From Phycisphaerae bacterium (GTDB lineage Bacteria > Planctomycetota > Phycisphaerae > Sedimentisphaerales > Anaerobacaceae), in the NCBI GenBank assembly GCA_012744475.1, contig JAAYBV010000039.1:1-64000 (forward strand): DNA of 64,000 bases. Direction: 5' to 3'. The notes under the pieces are model-generated. The model worked only from the letters and a program-made list of their open reading frames with translations. It was not told the DNA's origin and did no database searches. Made by a program: the position numbers and the translations under genes. This document shows, piece after piece, positions 52,398 to 60,934 of this stretch. Position 1 is the first letter of the stretch, and the number at the start of each line of letters is the position of its first letter.

Positions 52398-53306
52398 GTG
52401 GGTTTCCTGAGTCTGCTCAAGAGCAAACCTGTCGTCCTCCTGGACGGCGCCATGGGCACCGAACTGGACAAGAGTGGTCTCATGGGCCGGGGGCGGACGA
52501 ATTTGGAGTCACCCGACGCCGTCGTTGAAATCCATCAGGCTTATTCCCGGTGCGGCTGCGATGCGCTGACGACCAACACGCTGACCATGAATCGCATTTA
52601 TATCGAGACACACAACGTGGGTGTCTCGGTCGAGCAGGTCAATCGGGCCGGCGTCCAACTGGCCGATCGGGCCGCCGGCTGCGCCCAATACATTCTCGGC
52701 AACATGAGTTCGACGGGCCAGCTTCTGCAACCCTACGGCACGTACAGCGAGACGCAGTTCTGCGACGCGTTTCGCGAGCAGGCCAAGGTCCTGGCTGAGG
52801 CCGGAGTCGACGGCTTCCTCATCGAAACGGTTTTCGACCTGCGAGAGGCGGTCGTCGCACTGCGGGCGTGCAAGGAGGTTTCGTCGCTTCCGGCGATCGT
52901 GTCCATCGCGTTCCAGACCGAGGACAAGGGCGGGCGAACCATGATGGGCGACACCGCCGAACAGTGCGCCAGACAGTTGACCGAGGCCGGCGCCGACGTC
53001 ATCGGCGCCAATTGCGGGGACCTTGACCCGAGCCAGATGGCCAAGGTCGTGGCCCTTCTCAGACAGGCCACCGACCGGCCGATCCTGGCCCAGCCCAACG
53101 CGGGCAGGCCCAAGCTCGTCGGCGACAGGACGGTCTTCGACATGGCGCCGGGACCCTTTGCGGAAGGCATCGCCGAGTGCGTCCGCGCCGGCGCCCGAAT
53201 CGTGGGCGGCTGTTGCGGCACGGGCCCCGAGCACATTCGCGCCGTCGCCGATATGATCCGGGCAACGAACCCAGCCGGCTCGACGCCGTGCAGCAGAAGG
53301 CAGTAA
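52398..53306 (+). CDS. homocysteine S-methyltransferase family protein
   Basis: 302 residues with GTG start and AAAGGA six bases before it. The family fold is seen in VVLLDGAMGTELDKSGL, DALTTNTLTMNR and DGFLIETVFDLREAVVAL, with zinc Cys in GANCGDLDP and GGCCGTGPEHIRAV. The barrel also matches the N-terminal module of cobalamin-dependent methionine synthase and betaine-homocysteine methyltransferases. It transfers a methyl group to homocysteine or a related thiol. Methyl donor is not evident. MtnP at 17 kb is another methionine-cycle gene in the window. Confidence 0.9.
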   Translation: MGFLSLLKSKPVVLLDGAMGTELDKSGLMGRGRTNLESPDAVVEIHQAYSRCGCDALTTNTLTMNRIYIETHNVGVSVEQVNRAGVQLADRAAGCAQYILGNMSSTGQLLQPYGTYSETQFCDAFREQAKVLAEAGVDGFLIETVFDLREAVVALRACKEVSSLPAIVSIAFQTEDKGGRTMMGDTAEQCARQLTEAGADVIGANCGDLDPSQMAKVVALLRQATDRPILAQPNAGRPKLVGDRTVFDMAPGPFAEGIAECVRAGARIVGGCCGTGPEHIRAVADMIRATNPAGSTPCSRRQ

Positions 53307-53397
53307 CCTGCCTTGCTCTCCAGCCACTATGGGGGTGGATGTGCCGAAGGCCGGAACGCCCGTGCTAAAGGCAACCATGTGGAAAGGAGCAAATACC

Positions 53398-54126
53398 ATG
53401 TCGCGACGAATGATGATCGGTGTAACGGGAGCAACGTTGTTGATCGCCGCTGGACTACTCCTGGCCCAACCCGGACCGGGCGGCAGACGCCGACCCGGAG
53501 GCCCTGGGTTTGGCCCCCCAGGGGGACGGGGCATGGAGAGCAAGCCGCCCCTGGCCAAAGGCCCTGCCGAGCAGAAGATTCTGGACATGCTGAACGATAT
53601 GAACCGGAACGAACGCGGCGGCAACATGAACGTGCCCATCGAAGACGGCCGCCTGCTACGACTGCTGGCCGAGTCGATCGGCGCCAAGCACGTTGTCGAG
53701 ATCGGCACCTCCAACGGATACTCCGGGATCTGGCAGGCCCTCGCGCTGAAAGCCACCGGGGGCAAGCTCACGACGTTTGAGATCGACGAGGGTCGAGCGG
53801 CAATGGCCCGACAGAACTTCCAGCGGGCCGGCGTCCAGGACATTGTCACGCTCGTTCTCGGAGACGCCCACGAGAAGGTGGCGGACGTGGTCGGGCCCGT
53901 CGACATGGTCTTCATCGACGCCGACAAGGAGGGCTATGTGGACTACCTGAACAAGCTGCTGCCCAAGGTGCGGCCAGGTGGACTGATCGTCGCGCACAAC
54001 ATCACGCCCGGCATGGCCGACGCCGAGTACGTCGCCGCCATCACGACCAATCCCGAGCTGGAAACCGTTTTCTACAGCCAAGGCGGCGGCGTGAGTGTTA
54101 CACTGAAGAAGCGCGCCCTGAATTAG
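53398..54126 (+). CDS. putative exported SAM-dependent O-methyltransferase
   Basis: 242 residues, start at 53398 with AAAGGAG upstream. A signal-like N-terminus (SRRMMIGVTGATLLIAAGLLLA) is followed by a Pro/Gly-rich linker (GRRRPGGPGFGPPGG) and a complete class I methyltransferase of the catechol O-methyltransferase group: VEIGTSNGYSG (SAM site), TTFEIDEGRAAMARQNFQRAGV, LGDAHE, FIDADKEGYVDYLNKLLPKVRPGGLIVAHN. SAM is cytoplasmic, so export would be puzzling; an N-terminal membrane anchor with a cytoplasmic domain is the simpler reading. The acceptor is unknown. Confidence 0.85.
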   Translation: MSRRMMIGVTGATLLIAAGLLLAQPGPGGRRRPGGPGFGPPGGRGMESKPPLAKGPAEQKILDMLNDMNRNERGGNMNVPIEDGRLLRLLAESIGAKHVVEIGTSNGYSGIWQALALKATGGKLTTFEIDEGRAAMARQNFQRAGVQDIVTLVLGDAHEKVADVVGPVDMVFIDADKEGYVDYLNKLLPKVRPGGLIVAHNITPGMADAEYVAAITTNPELETVFYSQGGGVSVTLKKRALN

Positions 54127-54193
54127 AGCGGCCCGCGCGAAGTCGGCAGAGAACGGCACAGAAGAACAGCAGGCTCCGGTCAGGAGGACAGGA

Positions 54194-55558
54194 ATGCCGA
54201 AAGAGGATCTGCAACGAGCGTATGGCTTGTCGACCTCGACCTACGTCGTGATCGCCAGCATGATGGGCACAGGCATCCTGGTCTCGCCGGGTTATATGAT
54301 GGCCTCGCTCGGCAACTACCCCGTCATCTTCGGGCTCTGGGCCCTCGGAGGACTGCTGGCCCTTTGCGGGGCGCTCTGCGTGGCGGAGCTGGCGGCGGCT
54401 CTGCCTCGCGCGGGCGGGGAGTACGTCTACCTTCGCGAGGCATACGGTCCGATGCCGGCGTTCCTGTCCGGCTGGACTTCGTTCTTCGTCGGCTTCTCCG
54501 CCCCGCTGGCTGTCGCAAGCTATATCGCCGCATCCTACCTTCTGACACCATTCGGCCTCGACACGCAGGGGAATCGCTACACGCTCAAGGTCGCGGCGGC
54601 GGTCATCATCCTGGCGGTGACGCTGCCCAATCTCATTGGCCATCGTCATTCCGCTCGAACGCAGAGCCTGACCACGATTCTCAAGCTCGGGTTGTTTGCG
54701 GCGCTGGTTGCAGGCGCCTTTCTGCGGGGCACAGGCCGATTGGCGTATCTCGGACAAGGCCGCGCTCTCGGCACTGTCGGATTGGGCACGGCGGCAACCC
54801 AACTGTTCTATGTGATGTTCGCCTACAGCGGGTGGAACGCGGCCAGCTACCTGGCCGGCGAGGTCAAGAACCCCGCCCGAACGCTACCCCGGTCCCTGCT
54901 GCTCGGCACCGGCGTGGTGGTCGTGCTGTATCTGGCCCTCAATCTCGTCTTCGCCTGCGCGGTGCCGCTGACCGACGTGGGATTCGACAACGCCGAACAG
55001 GTGCCCCAACTGGCGGTCGCGAATCTGTTCGGATCCGGAATCGGCAGCGTCTTCTCCGTGCTGCTGGGATTGACGTTTCTGGCCACGGTCAGCGCCTTTG
55101 TCATCACCGGTCCGAGGGTGTACTATGCGATGGCCTGTGACGGCTTGTTCCCCGCGATCGCCGGACGCACCAGCCGGCAAGGGGTCCCCGTCCGTGCCAT
55201 GATTCTTCAGAGCCTTTGCGCGGTCATCATCCTGTTCGCGACGGACTTCCAGAACTTGTACCAGTATGCCGCCGTGGGCCTGTCGCTATTTGCACTGCTC
55301 TTCATCGGAGCAGTCTATGTTCTGCGCTGGCGACAGCCGGAAATGGAAAGGCCCTTCCGCATGCCCGGCTATCCGCTCACCCCGGCGATCTTCATGGCGG
55401 TGACGCTGTTCATGGCCGTCTACGCCTTCAAGCAGTGGCGAACCCCGTCGCTCTGGAGCGTCGGCAGCATCCTTCTGGGCATCCCGGTCTACTACATCTG
55501 GGGGTTCGCCCGTCGTCGGCTGGACGCGATGGGGCAAACCAGGCGATCCGTCAATTGA
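54194..55558 (+). CDS. APC-family amino acid permease
   Basis: 454 residues with 12 hydrophobic segments and AGGAGG before the ATG. Helix 1 has the unwound-region motif VIASMMGTGILVSPG, and helix 6 AYSGWNAASYLAGEVKNPARTLPRSLLLGT, both typical of the APC superfamily (LAT/AAT type). Cation-coupled uptake or exchange of amino acids across the inner membrane. Specificity cannot be read. Confidence 0.92.
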   Translation: MPKEDLQRAYGLSTSTYVVIASMMGTGILVSPGYMMASLGNYPVIFGLWALGGLLALCGALCVAELAAALPRAGGEYVYLREAYGPMPAFLSGWTSFFVGFSAPLAVASYIAASYLLTPFGLDTQGNRYTLKVAAAVIILAVTLPNLIGHRHSARTQSLTTILKLGLFAALVAGAFLRGTGRLAYLGQGRALGTVGLGTAATQLFYVMFAYSGWNAASYLAGEVKNPARTLPRSLLLGTGVVVVLYLALNLVFACAVPLTDVGFDNAEQVPQLAVANLFGSGIGSVFSVLLGLTFLATVSAFVITGPRVYYAMACDGLFPAIAGRTSRQGVPVRAMILQSLCAVIILFATDFQNLYQYAAVGLSLFALLFIGAVYVLRWRQPEMERPFRMPGYPLTPAIFMAVTLFMAVYAFKQWRTPSLWSVGSILLGIPVYYIWGFARRRLDAMGQTRRSVN

Positions 55559-55628
55559 CGTGGGCAATGCGAAGGTCGGAAGGCTTGTGACGAGGTGCCG
55601 TGCGCGCAGATCGTGCGGGGCGCCGGCA

Positions 55629-56177
55629 CTACTGGACGTCGCGAGGAAGATGAACGGCTTCGGGAGAGATGTCGAACTTGCGGCACAGCGATTCCAGCAG
55701 CATCTCCAGCCGCTTCAACTGGTAATCGGTCGGTAGCGACGAAACGCCGTTTCCCACCAGGCATATGCGGATCGTCTGCTCGTCGCCCCGCCATGCGGCA
55801 GCGGGCCGAATCCGACATTGGCTCAGCCAGTTCTCCGTGGTCTGGATCTCGCCGTCGCCGGCGCCGACGCCGTTGCCGACGAGGAAATGGCAATCCAGAT
55901 CCGCCGGATTGGTCAGCCCTCGAACGGTCGCCAGACGTTGAATGTTTCCGCCTTTGGTCCCGCTGAAAGCGATGTCGATGCTGCTCCAATGACTCCGCGA
56001 TGAGTCGATCCTGCATCGCAGCGCGTGATCGACGGAGTCGAGTCGGTAGTAGGCAGACAAACAGAACAGAGGTTTGGAAGGGGGATTATCCCCGAGGGCC
56101 ATCAACATGACCGCACCGGTCGTCATGGAGATCAGCAGTGCGGCTAAGACCTTAACTACCCTTGGCTGGTTCGACAT
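55629..56177 (-). CDS. amidase_2/PGRP-like domain protein with an N-terminal anchor, probably catalytically degenerate
   Basis: 182 residues. One membrane helix near the N-terminus (VVKVLAALLISMTTGAVMLMAL), then a domain that follows N-acetylmuramoyl-L-alanine amidase: NPADLDCHFLVGNGVGAGDGEIQTTENW, TIRICLVGNGVS, LKRLEMLLESLCRKFDISPEAVHLPRD. The first zinc His (usually an IHHT motif) seems replaced: the strand reads IDIAFSGTKGGN. The second His is kept (CHFLVG). It may bind peptidoglycan without cutting it. Converges with the permease gene after 70 bases. Confidence 0.65.
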   Translation of the reverse strand: MSNQPRVVKVLAALLISMTTGAVMLMALGDNPPSKPLFCLSAYYRLDSVDHALRCRIDSSRSHWSSIDIAFSGTKGGNIQRLATVRGLTNPADLDCHFLVGNGVGAGDGEIQTTENWLSQCRIRPAAAWRGDEQTIRICLVGNGVSSLPTDYQLKRLEMLLESLCRKFDISPEAVHLPRDVQ

Positions 56178-56243
56178 CCGTCTTCGACTACTTCCCACAT
56201 GTCCATCCGGGTGTTGCACCCTACACCCTGCAAGTTGAGCAGG

Positions 56244-56272
56244 TTCACAAAAGGGCCTGCTTCTTATATACC
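56244..56272 (+). promoter_or_regulatory. possible promoter upstream of the DUF4954 gene
   Basis: TTCACA (56244-56249), 17-base spacer, TATACC (56267-56272), about 265 bases before the GTG at 56539. The rest of the 361-base gap 56178-56538 contains a GGGTG-TTG-CACCC palindrome (56209-56221) and nothing coding-like. Confidence 0.35.
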
Positions 56273-56538
56273 ACTACATCGACTCTTGCCAGCGTGTTAC
56301 TTCAAAATTTCTGCGAATTTGCCCAGGCTACACCTGCGTGACATTCAGTTTGTCTCTCGGCTTGCCGAAAAGAAGAAGGTGAAGCCCGGCGTGCGGTCGC
56401 CGGAACACCTTGACCATCACCGGCGGCCGGACTACAGCGCGCAGCTTCCGGCAGGCGCCGCGCGGCTCGACCTCGTCGTTTCATGGATGTCACCGTGGCG
56501 TCGAATGCGCGGCTCGCAATGGAAAAAGGAGCGTCACA

Positions 56539-58536
56539 GTGTCACACTGGCGATGTTTATCGGCCGAAGAGATCTCCCAGCTCACCACGCAGGGTTGCTT
56601 CTGTGAGGATTGGTCGCGCGTTCAGGTAGCCGAAGAGTTCCGGCCCGAGCGCGTCCGCGACGCGCACTTCTCCGGAAACGTAAAATTGGGCAAGTTCGAC
56701 GGTTACGTCTCGTTCTTTGGCGGCGTCCGCAAACCCACCGGGGTCTATCGCGTCACGCTTCATAACTGCATCGTCGGCGACAATGCCTACCTCGGCCACG
56801 CGCGCAGCTACATCGCCAATTATCTCATCGAAAACGACGTGGTGATCGACAACGTTGACCTGCTGGCCGTCGAAGGAGACTGTTCGTTCGGCAACGGCAA
56901 GGCCGTGTCGGTTGTCAACGAAGGCGGTGGTCGGGAAATTCCCATCTACGATCGTCTTTCGGCGCACACGGGCTACATCCTGGCCGTCTATCGCCATCGG
57001 CCCGCGGCGATCGGAAGACTCCAGGAGATGATCCGGCAGTACGCCGCGTCTGTAACGTCGTCGATGGGGCGCATTGGACGAGGGGCCCGGATCACGAATT
57101 GCGGCATTCTCAAGAACATCAAGGTCGGGCCGGCCGCCGTCATCGAGGGCGCCAATCGACTGGAGAACGGATCGATCAACAGCAGCACCGAAGACCCGGT
57201 TTATATCGGACCCGGCGTCTATGCCGAAGACTTCATTGTCGCCAGTGGAGCGAAGATCACCGACGGAGCCATCCTCTGCGACTGCTTCGTCGGACAGGGC
57301 ACGGTTCTGGCCAAGGAGTATTCGGCCGAGAACTCGGTCTTCTTCGCCAATTGCGGCGGCTTTCACGGCGAGGCCTGTTCGATCTTCGCCGGACCGTACA
57401 CGGTAACGCACCACAAGTCCACGATACTGATCGCCGGGCTGTTCTCGTTCGTCAACGCCGGAAGCGGAACCAATCAGAGCAACCACCACTACAAGCTCGG
57501 GCCCGTCCACCAGGGCGTCGTGGAACGCGGCTGCAAGACCGCCAGCGACTCGTACATGCTCTGGCCCGCCAAAGTCGGCGCCTTCACGGTGGTCATGGGC
57601 CGGCACTACCGCAACTCCGATACCTCCGATCTGCCCTTCTCCTACCTCATCGAGAGCGAGGATCAGAGCGTTCTGGCGCCCGGCGTCAACCTGCGCAGCG
57701 TAGGAACGGTCCGTGACGCTCGCAAGTGGCCGCATCGCGACCGCCGCAAGGACTCCAAGAAGCTGGACCACATCAATTTCAAGCTGCTCAGCCCGTTCAC
57801 CATCCAGAAGATGATCAACGGCCGCGACCTGCTCGGTAAGCTCAAGGCCACCTCCGGTCCGACCAGCGACTACTTCACCTACCACAGCGTCAAGATTCCC
57901 AGTGCCGCTCTCGAACGTGGCATCACCCTTTACCAGACCGGGATCGACAAGTACCTCGGCAACTGCCTGCTCAAGCGTCTCGAAGGCCGGAAACTGCATT
58001 CCGGGGAAGACCTGCGGGCAGCGCTGCGACCGGATACCGACGTCGGACAGGGCAGGTGGATCGACTTAGGCGGCATGTTCGCCCCGGAGCAGACCGTCGA
58101 GCAGTTGCTCGACGACATCGAGAGCGGCCGAATCGATACGCTCGACCAACTCGAAGCCCGATTCGCGTCCATCCACGAGAACTATCCCACCTACGAATGG
58201 ACGTGGGCCGCCGAGGTGATCGCCGGGCAGACCGGCAAAGCCATCGACGCTCTGACGCCCGAGGACATCATCGCCCTGACGAACCGCTGGAGAGAAGCGG
58301 TTTTGGACCTCGACCGCCAGCTCCACACAGACGCCAGGAAGGAATTCGCCGCGACCGTTCAGATCGGCTTCGGCCTTGACGGGGATCAAGAAGTCCGGCG
58401 AAAGGACTTCGAGGCGGTGCGGGGCTCGTTCGAGGCCGACAACTTTGTTGGAGAGATCGAAAAGCACATGGCGGCAAAGAACGCTCTGGCCGATGAGTTG
58501 ATCCGCCGGATCGAGCCACTGCGAGGCCAAGTGTAG
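56539..58536 (+). CDS. DUF4954 left-handed beta-helix protein
   Basis: 665 residues from a GTG start with AAGGAG nine bases upstream. The central half is a hexapeptide-repeat beta-helix of the acyl/nucleotidyl-transferase kind (VTLHNCIVGDNAYLGHARSYIANYLIENDVVIDNVDLL, TNCGILKNIKVGPAAVIEGANRLENGSI, KITDGAILCDCFVGQGTV). Conserved DUF4954 landmarks are HGEACSIFAGPYTVTHHKSTLL-like (here STILIAGLFSFVNAGSGTNQSNHHYKLGPVHQG) and MGRHYRNSDTSDLPFSYLIE. The C-terminal third is helical. The family is known mainly from Bacteroidota and is unannotated functionally; a sugar-nucleotide or acyl transferase role is plausible. Confidence 0.88.
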   Translation: MSHWRCLSAEEISQLTTQGCFCEDWSRVQVAEEFRPERVRDAHFSGNVKLGKFDGYVSFFGGVRKPTGVYRVTLHNCIVGDNAYLGHARSYIANYLIENDVVIDNVDLLAVEGDCSFGNGKAVSVVNEGGGREIPIYDRLSAHTGYILAVYRHRPAAIGRLQEMIRQYAASVTSSMGRIGRGARITNCGILKNIKVGPAAVIEGANRLENGSINSSTEDPVYIGPGVYAEDFIVASGAKITDGAILCDCFVGQGTVLAKEYSAENSVFFANCGGFHGEACSIFAGPYTVTHHKSTILIAGLFSFVNAGSGTNQSNHHYKLGPVHQGVVERGCKTASDSYMLWPAKVGAFTVVMGRHYRNSDTSDLPFSYLIESEDQSVLAPGVNLRSVGTVRDARKWPHRDRRKDSKKLDHINFKLLSPFTIQKMINGRDLLGKLKATSGPTSDYFTYHSVKIPSAALERGITLYQTGIDKYLGNCLLKRLEGRKLHSGEDLRAALRPDTDVGQGRWIDLGGMFAPEQTVEQLLDDIESGRIDTLDQLEARFASIHENYPTYEWTWAAEVIAGQTGKAIDALTPEDIIALTNRWREAVLDLDRQLHTDARKEFAATVQIGFGLDGDQEVRRKDFEAVRGSFEADNFVGEIEKHMAAKNALADELIRRIEPLRGQV

Positions 58537-58541
58537 CCGAT

Positions 58542-58575
58542 CCCCACAGAACTGTGGGGTGTGCATCGCACACCC
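58542..58575. terminator. two overlapping hairpins between converging genes
   Basis: CCCCACAG/CTGTGGGG around AA (58542-58559) overlaps GGGTGTGC/GCACACCC around ATC (58557-58575). They share GGG and cannot form fully together. They sit between the converging DUF4954 and PpiC genes and probably terminate both. Confidence 0.65.
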
Positions 58576-58617
58576 TACGAGTCTTTGCTGTGCCGCACAG
58601 CCGACAGGCGGCGAAAA

Positions 58618-59820
58618 TCAGTTTCCCGTCGGCGCCGGAGTGGCGGGCGCCGCGGTCGTTGGCGCCGGCCTGGGAGCGGGCGGCTCAAAGCCCGGCGCAT
58701 ACACGATCGTCGCCGTGTCCTTCAGACCCTCGACATACTCCTGAAAGGCCTGTTGCTTCTTCTGGTTGCTCAGTCTCTGGATGATGCCCGCCTTCGCCTC
58801 GTCGAGAGCAACCGTCTGCGCATCCGTGTGCTCGGTCGTCTTGATGACGTGGTAGCCGAACTGGGTCTCCACTACGTCGCTGACCTCACCCGGCTTCAGG
58901 GCGAACGCCGCATCCCCGAACGGCTTGACCATCCTGTCCCGCCCGAACGTGCCCAGGTCGCCTCCCTTGGCCTTCGACGGGCAGCTCGAATTCGCCCTGG
59001 CCAACTCGGCAAAGTCAGCACCACCCTTGACTTGCGCCAGCAGCGCCTCGGCTTTTGCCTTGGCCGCCGCTTTGGCTTCGTTCGGATCGGCCGCGTTGGG
59101 GTCCGGAGAGATGAGGATGTGGCTGGCGCGAACCGTCTCGGGCTTCACGAATTCCTTCGGATGCCCCTCGTAGTACGCCTGTGCATCGGCATCGTTGACG
59201 TCGATCTTGCCGGCCCACTGGGTCTCCATGAACTTCTGGCGCGCCAGACCCGTCCGGTATTGGGTCTTGAACTCGTCGAAATTGCCTCCTTGCGATTCGA
59301 CCATTTCCTGGATCTTCTCGACGGTGATCGGTGGGTTCTCCTGGGCGCCGCGTTCGGCAATATAGGCCAGCGCCTCGGCCTCCGTCACCTCGATGTGGGC
59401 CGCCTTGACCTGCTGGTCGAGCAGGGTCTGCTTGACGAGCGAGTCGAGGGTATTCTGCCGGATCGTCTTCTTGAACTGCTCGAGATACGCCGGCGGCAGG
59501 TTCCCCATCTGCGCCCCGGCTGCCTTGACCTGCCGTTCGACGGCCTCATCCACCTGCCCTCTGGTGATCTTCTCTCCGTTGATCGTGACGGCCACCGCAT
59601 TCGGATCGGCCTTCGGCTCCGGCTGGGCCGCGACCGGCTCGATCGCGCTGGGTGCGGGCGTCGCCGGCGCCTGGTCGGTGGCTTGGACCGCCGCCTGGTC
59701 TGCGTCCGGCGTCTCGGAATCCTTCTTCCCACAGCCAACCACAACCAGGACGAAAACAAGCGCCAAGCCCACCGCGAAGGCGACGACGTTGAGGTTCCTG
59801 CATTCTGTCATACTCTTCAT
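58618..59820 (-). CDS. PpiC/SurA-type peptidyl-prolyl isomerase lipoprotein
   Basis: 400 residues, start at 59820 with GGAG upstream (an ATG at 59826 is close behind). Signal ends with VVVGC, a lipobox. After an Ala/Pro-rich linker comes a SurA-like N-domain (VAVTINGEKITRGQVDEAVERQVK..., QNTLDSLVKQTLLDQQVKAAHIEVTEAEALAYI). A parvulin domain follows: VRASHILISPDPN, KGGADFAELARANSSCPSKAKGGDLGTFGRDRMVKPFGDAAFALKPGEVSDVVETQFGYHVIKT. A folding helper for exported or outer-membrane proteins; the many exported proteins in this window are plausible clients. Confidence 0.9.
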   Translation of the reverse strand: MKSMTECRNLNVVAFAVGLALVFVLVVVGCGKKDSETPDADQAAVQATDQAPATPAPSAIEPVAAQPEPKADPNAVAVTINGEKITRGQVDEAVERQVKAAGAQMGNLPPAYLEQFKKTIRQNTLDSLVKQTLLDQQVKAAHIEVTEAEALAYIAERGAQENPPITVEKIQEMVESQGGNFDEFKTQYRTGLARQKFMETQWAGKIDVNDADAQAYYEGHPKEFVKPETVRASHILISPDPNAADPNEAKAAAKAKAEALLAQVKGGADFAELARANSSCPSKAKGGDLGTFGRDRMVKPFGDAAFALKPGEVSDVVETQFGYHVIKTTEHTDAQTVALDEAKAGIIQRLSNQKKQQAFQEYVEGLKDTATIVYAPGFEPPAPRPAPTTAAPATPAPTGN

Positions 59821-60140
59821 AAACATCTCCAAGACAAGACTGTTGTCCATTCTGATCGATGATGGCGACAGGCTCAATACCCGCTGAGGAAGGCCATGTG
59901 GGGCCTATTGTTTCACAGACCCACAGGCAAGTCAAGAAATTCACTCCTCTTCGACGACCGTGTGTGTGTCCAGATTTCAGGGCACCGGCATTTCTGAGCC
60001 ATTGAAGTGGCTGGGTGGCGGCCTCATCCGCCGGAGGGCGTTTTCACGAACGACGGATGAAGGCGCCGTGTACGAGCGACGCACGCCGCCGTCCGCGGCG
60101 CCCTGTCGCGTTTTTTTCTTTCGAAGAAGACGCTTTTCTA
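59821..60140. other. spacer between the PpiC gene and the TetR promoter
   Basis: About 320 bases. I see no coding pattern. GCGTTTTTTTC followed by GAAGAAGACGC near 60107-60133 is a loose fold-back, but not a convincing terminator. Confidence 0.4.
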
Positions 60141-60168
60141 TTGACTAATTCAATTGCTTAGTTAAACT
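60141..60168 (+). promoter_or_regulatory. TetR-type operator overlapping the efflux operon promoter
   Basis: The dyad TTGACTAA (60141-60148) and TTAGTTAA (60158-60165) has the form TTnACTAA-N9-TTAGTnAA. It covers the -35 TTGACT (60141-60146) and reaches the -10 TAAACT (60163-60168; 16-base spacer). A TetR dimer bound here would block RNA polymerase, consistent with autorepression of the regulator and the efflux genes behind it. Confidence 0.7.
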
Positions 60169-60203
60169 ATGTGAATGACTTGTTGTTGCGAAAGGGCCGG
60201 CGC

Positions 60204-60902
60204 ATGAAGAAAAGGATACGAAAGGACGCGCAGGAAACGCGGGGACGCCTGTTGGCGGCGGCGGCCGAGGTCTTCGCCGAGAAGGGGTTCTGGGAAGCGA
60301 CGCACGCGGAGATCTGCGAGAAGGCCCAGGCCAATACGGCGTCGGTGAACTACCACTTCGGCAGCAAGGAGAACCTGTACGTCGAGGCGTGGAAGGACTG
60401 CCACGCCGAATCGATGAAGGCTCACCCGCCGGACGGCGGCCTGTCGCCCGATGCACCGCCGGAGAAAAGGCTCTACGGCCGGATTCTGGCCTTCATGCAC
60501 CGAATCGCCGACCCGGACAACCACGAGATCGAAATCGTCCATAAAGAAATGGCCAATCCCACGGGGCTCCTGATGCACGCGATGCATTCCACCATCGAGT
60601 CCGAACGTCAGACCACGCTGGCCCTCGTCCGGGAATTGCTGGGCGAGAACGCGAGCGAGCAAGCGGTGTGTCTTTGCGAAATGAGCCTGATGAGCCAGTG
60701 TTTCGGCCCGATGCTGCACTTGCGGCGGGGCAAGATGCCGCCCGGCGCGCCGCGTCCGCCCGCCCCGCTCGCCGAATTGAGCGTCGAGCAACTGGCCAAT
60801 CACATCGTGCAATTCACTCTGGCGGGAATCCGAGGGATTCGCGAGAACCTCAACAATCCCAAGAAGAGCAGCAAGAGACGACGTTCGCGCAGGGGTGAAT
60901 GA
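60204..60902 (+). CDS. TetR-family repressor, CerR/YbiH-type C-terminal domain
   Basis: 232 residues. The N-terminal helix-turn-helix reads RGRLLAAAAEVFAEKGFWEATHAEICEKAQANTASVNYHFGSKENLYVEAW. The C-terminal part (HEIEIVHKEMANPTGLLMHAMHSTIESERQTTLALVRELLG) matches the DUF1956 ligand domain of YbiH/CecR-type regulators, which control MDR efflux operons of the same composition. Start at 60204 follows AAAGGG; a GTG at 60171 falls at the promoter -10. It is the first gene of the operon and its TGA lies within palindrome copy 4. Confidence 0.88.
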   Translation: MKKRIRKDAQETRGRLLAAAAEVFAEKGFWEATHAEICEKAQANTASVNYHFGSKENLYVEAWKDCHAESMKAHPPDGGLSPDAPPEKRLYGRILAFMHRIADPDNHEIEIVHKEMANPTGLLMHAMHSTIESERQTTLALVRELLGENASEQAVCLCEMSLMSQCFGPMLHLRRGKMPPGAPRPPAPLAELSVEQLANHIVQFTLAGIRGIRENLNNPKKSSKRRRSRRGE

Positions 60903-60916
60903 CTATTCGCCCTTGC
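60889..60916. repeat. dispersed palindrome copy 4 (decayed) between tetR and the outer-membrane efflux gene
   Basis: GCAGGGGTGAAT, spacer GACT, ATTCGCCCTTGC. Arms retain 10-11 of 12 positions of the family. The repeat covers the last codons and stop of the regulator gene, so here the element contributes coding sequence. Confidence 0.7.
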
Positions 60917-60934
60917 TCCAGACAGGAGTAATCC

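Noticed and set aside
56410-56538. N-terminal extension of the DUF4954 gene to an upstream start
   Set aside because: The extra residues have no family similarity, and a GTG with a good Shine-Dalgarno sequence lies at 56539.
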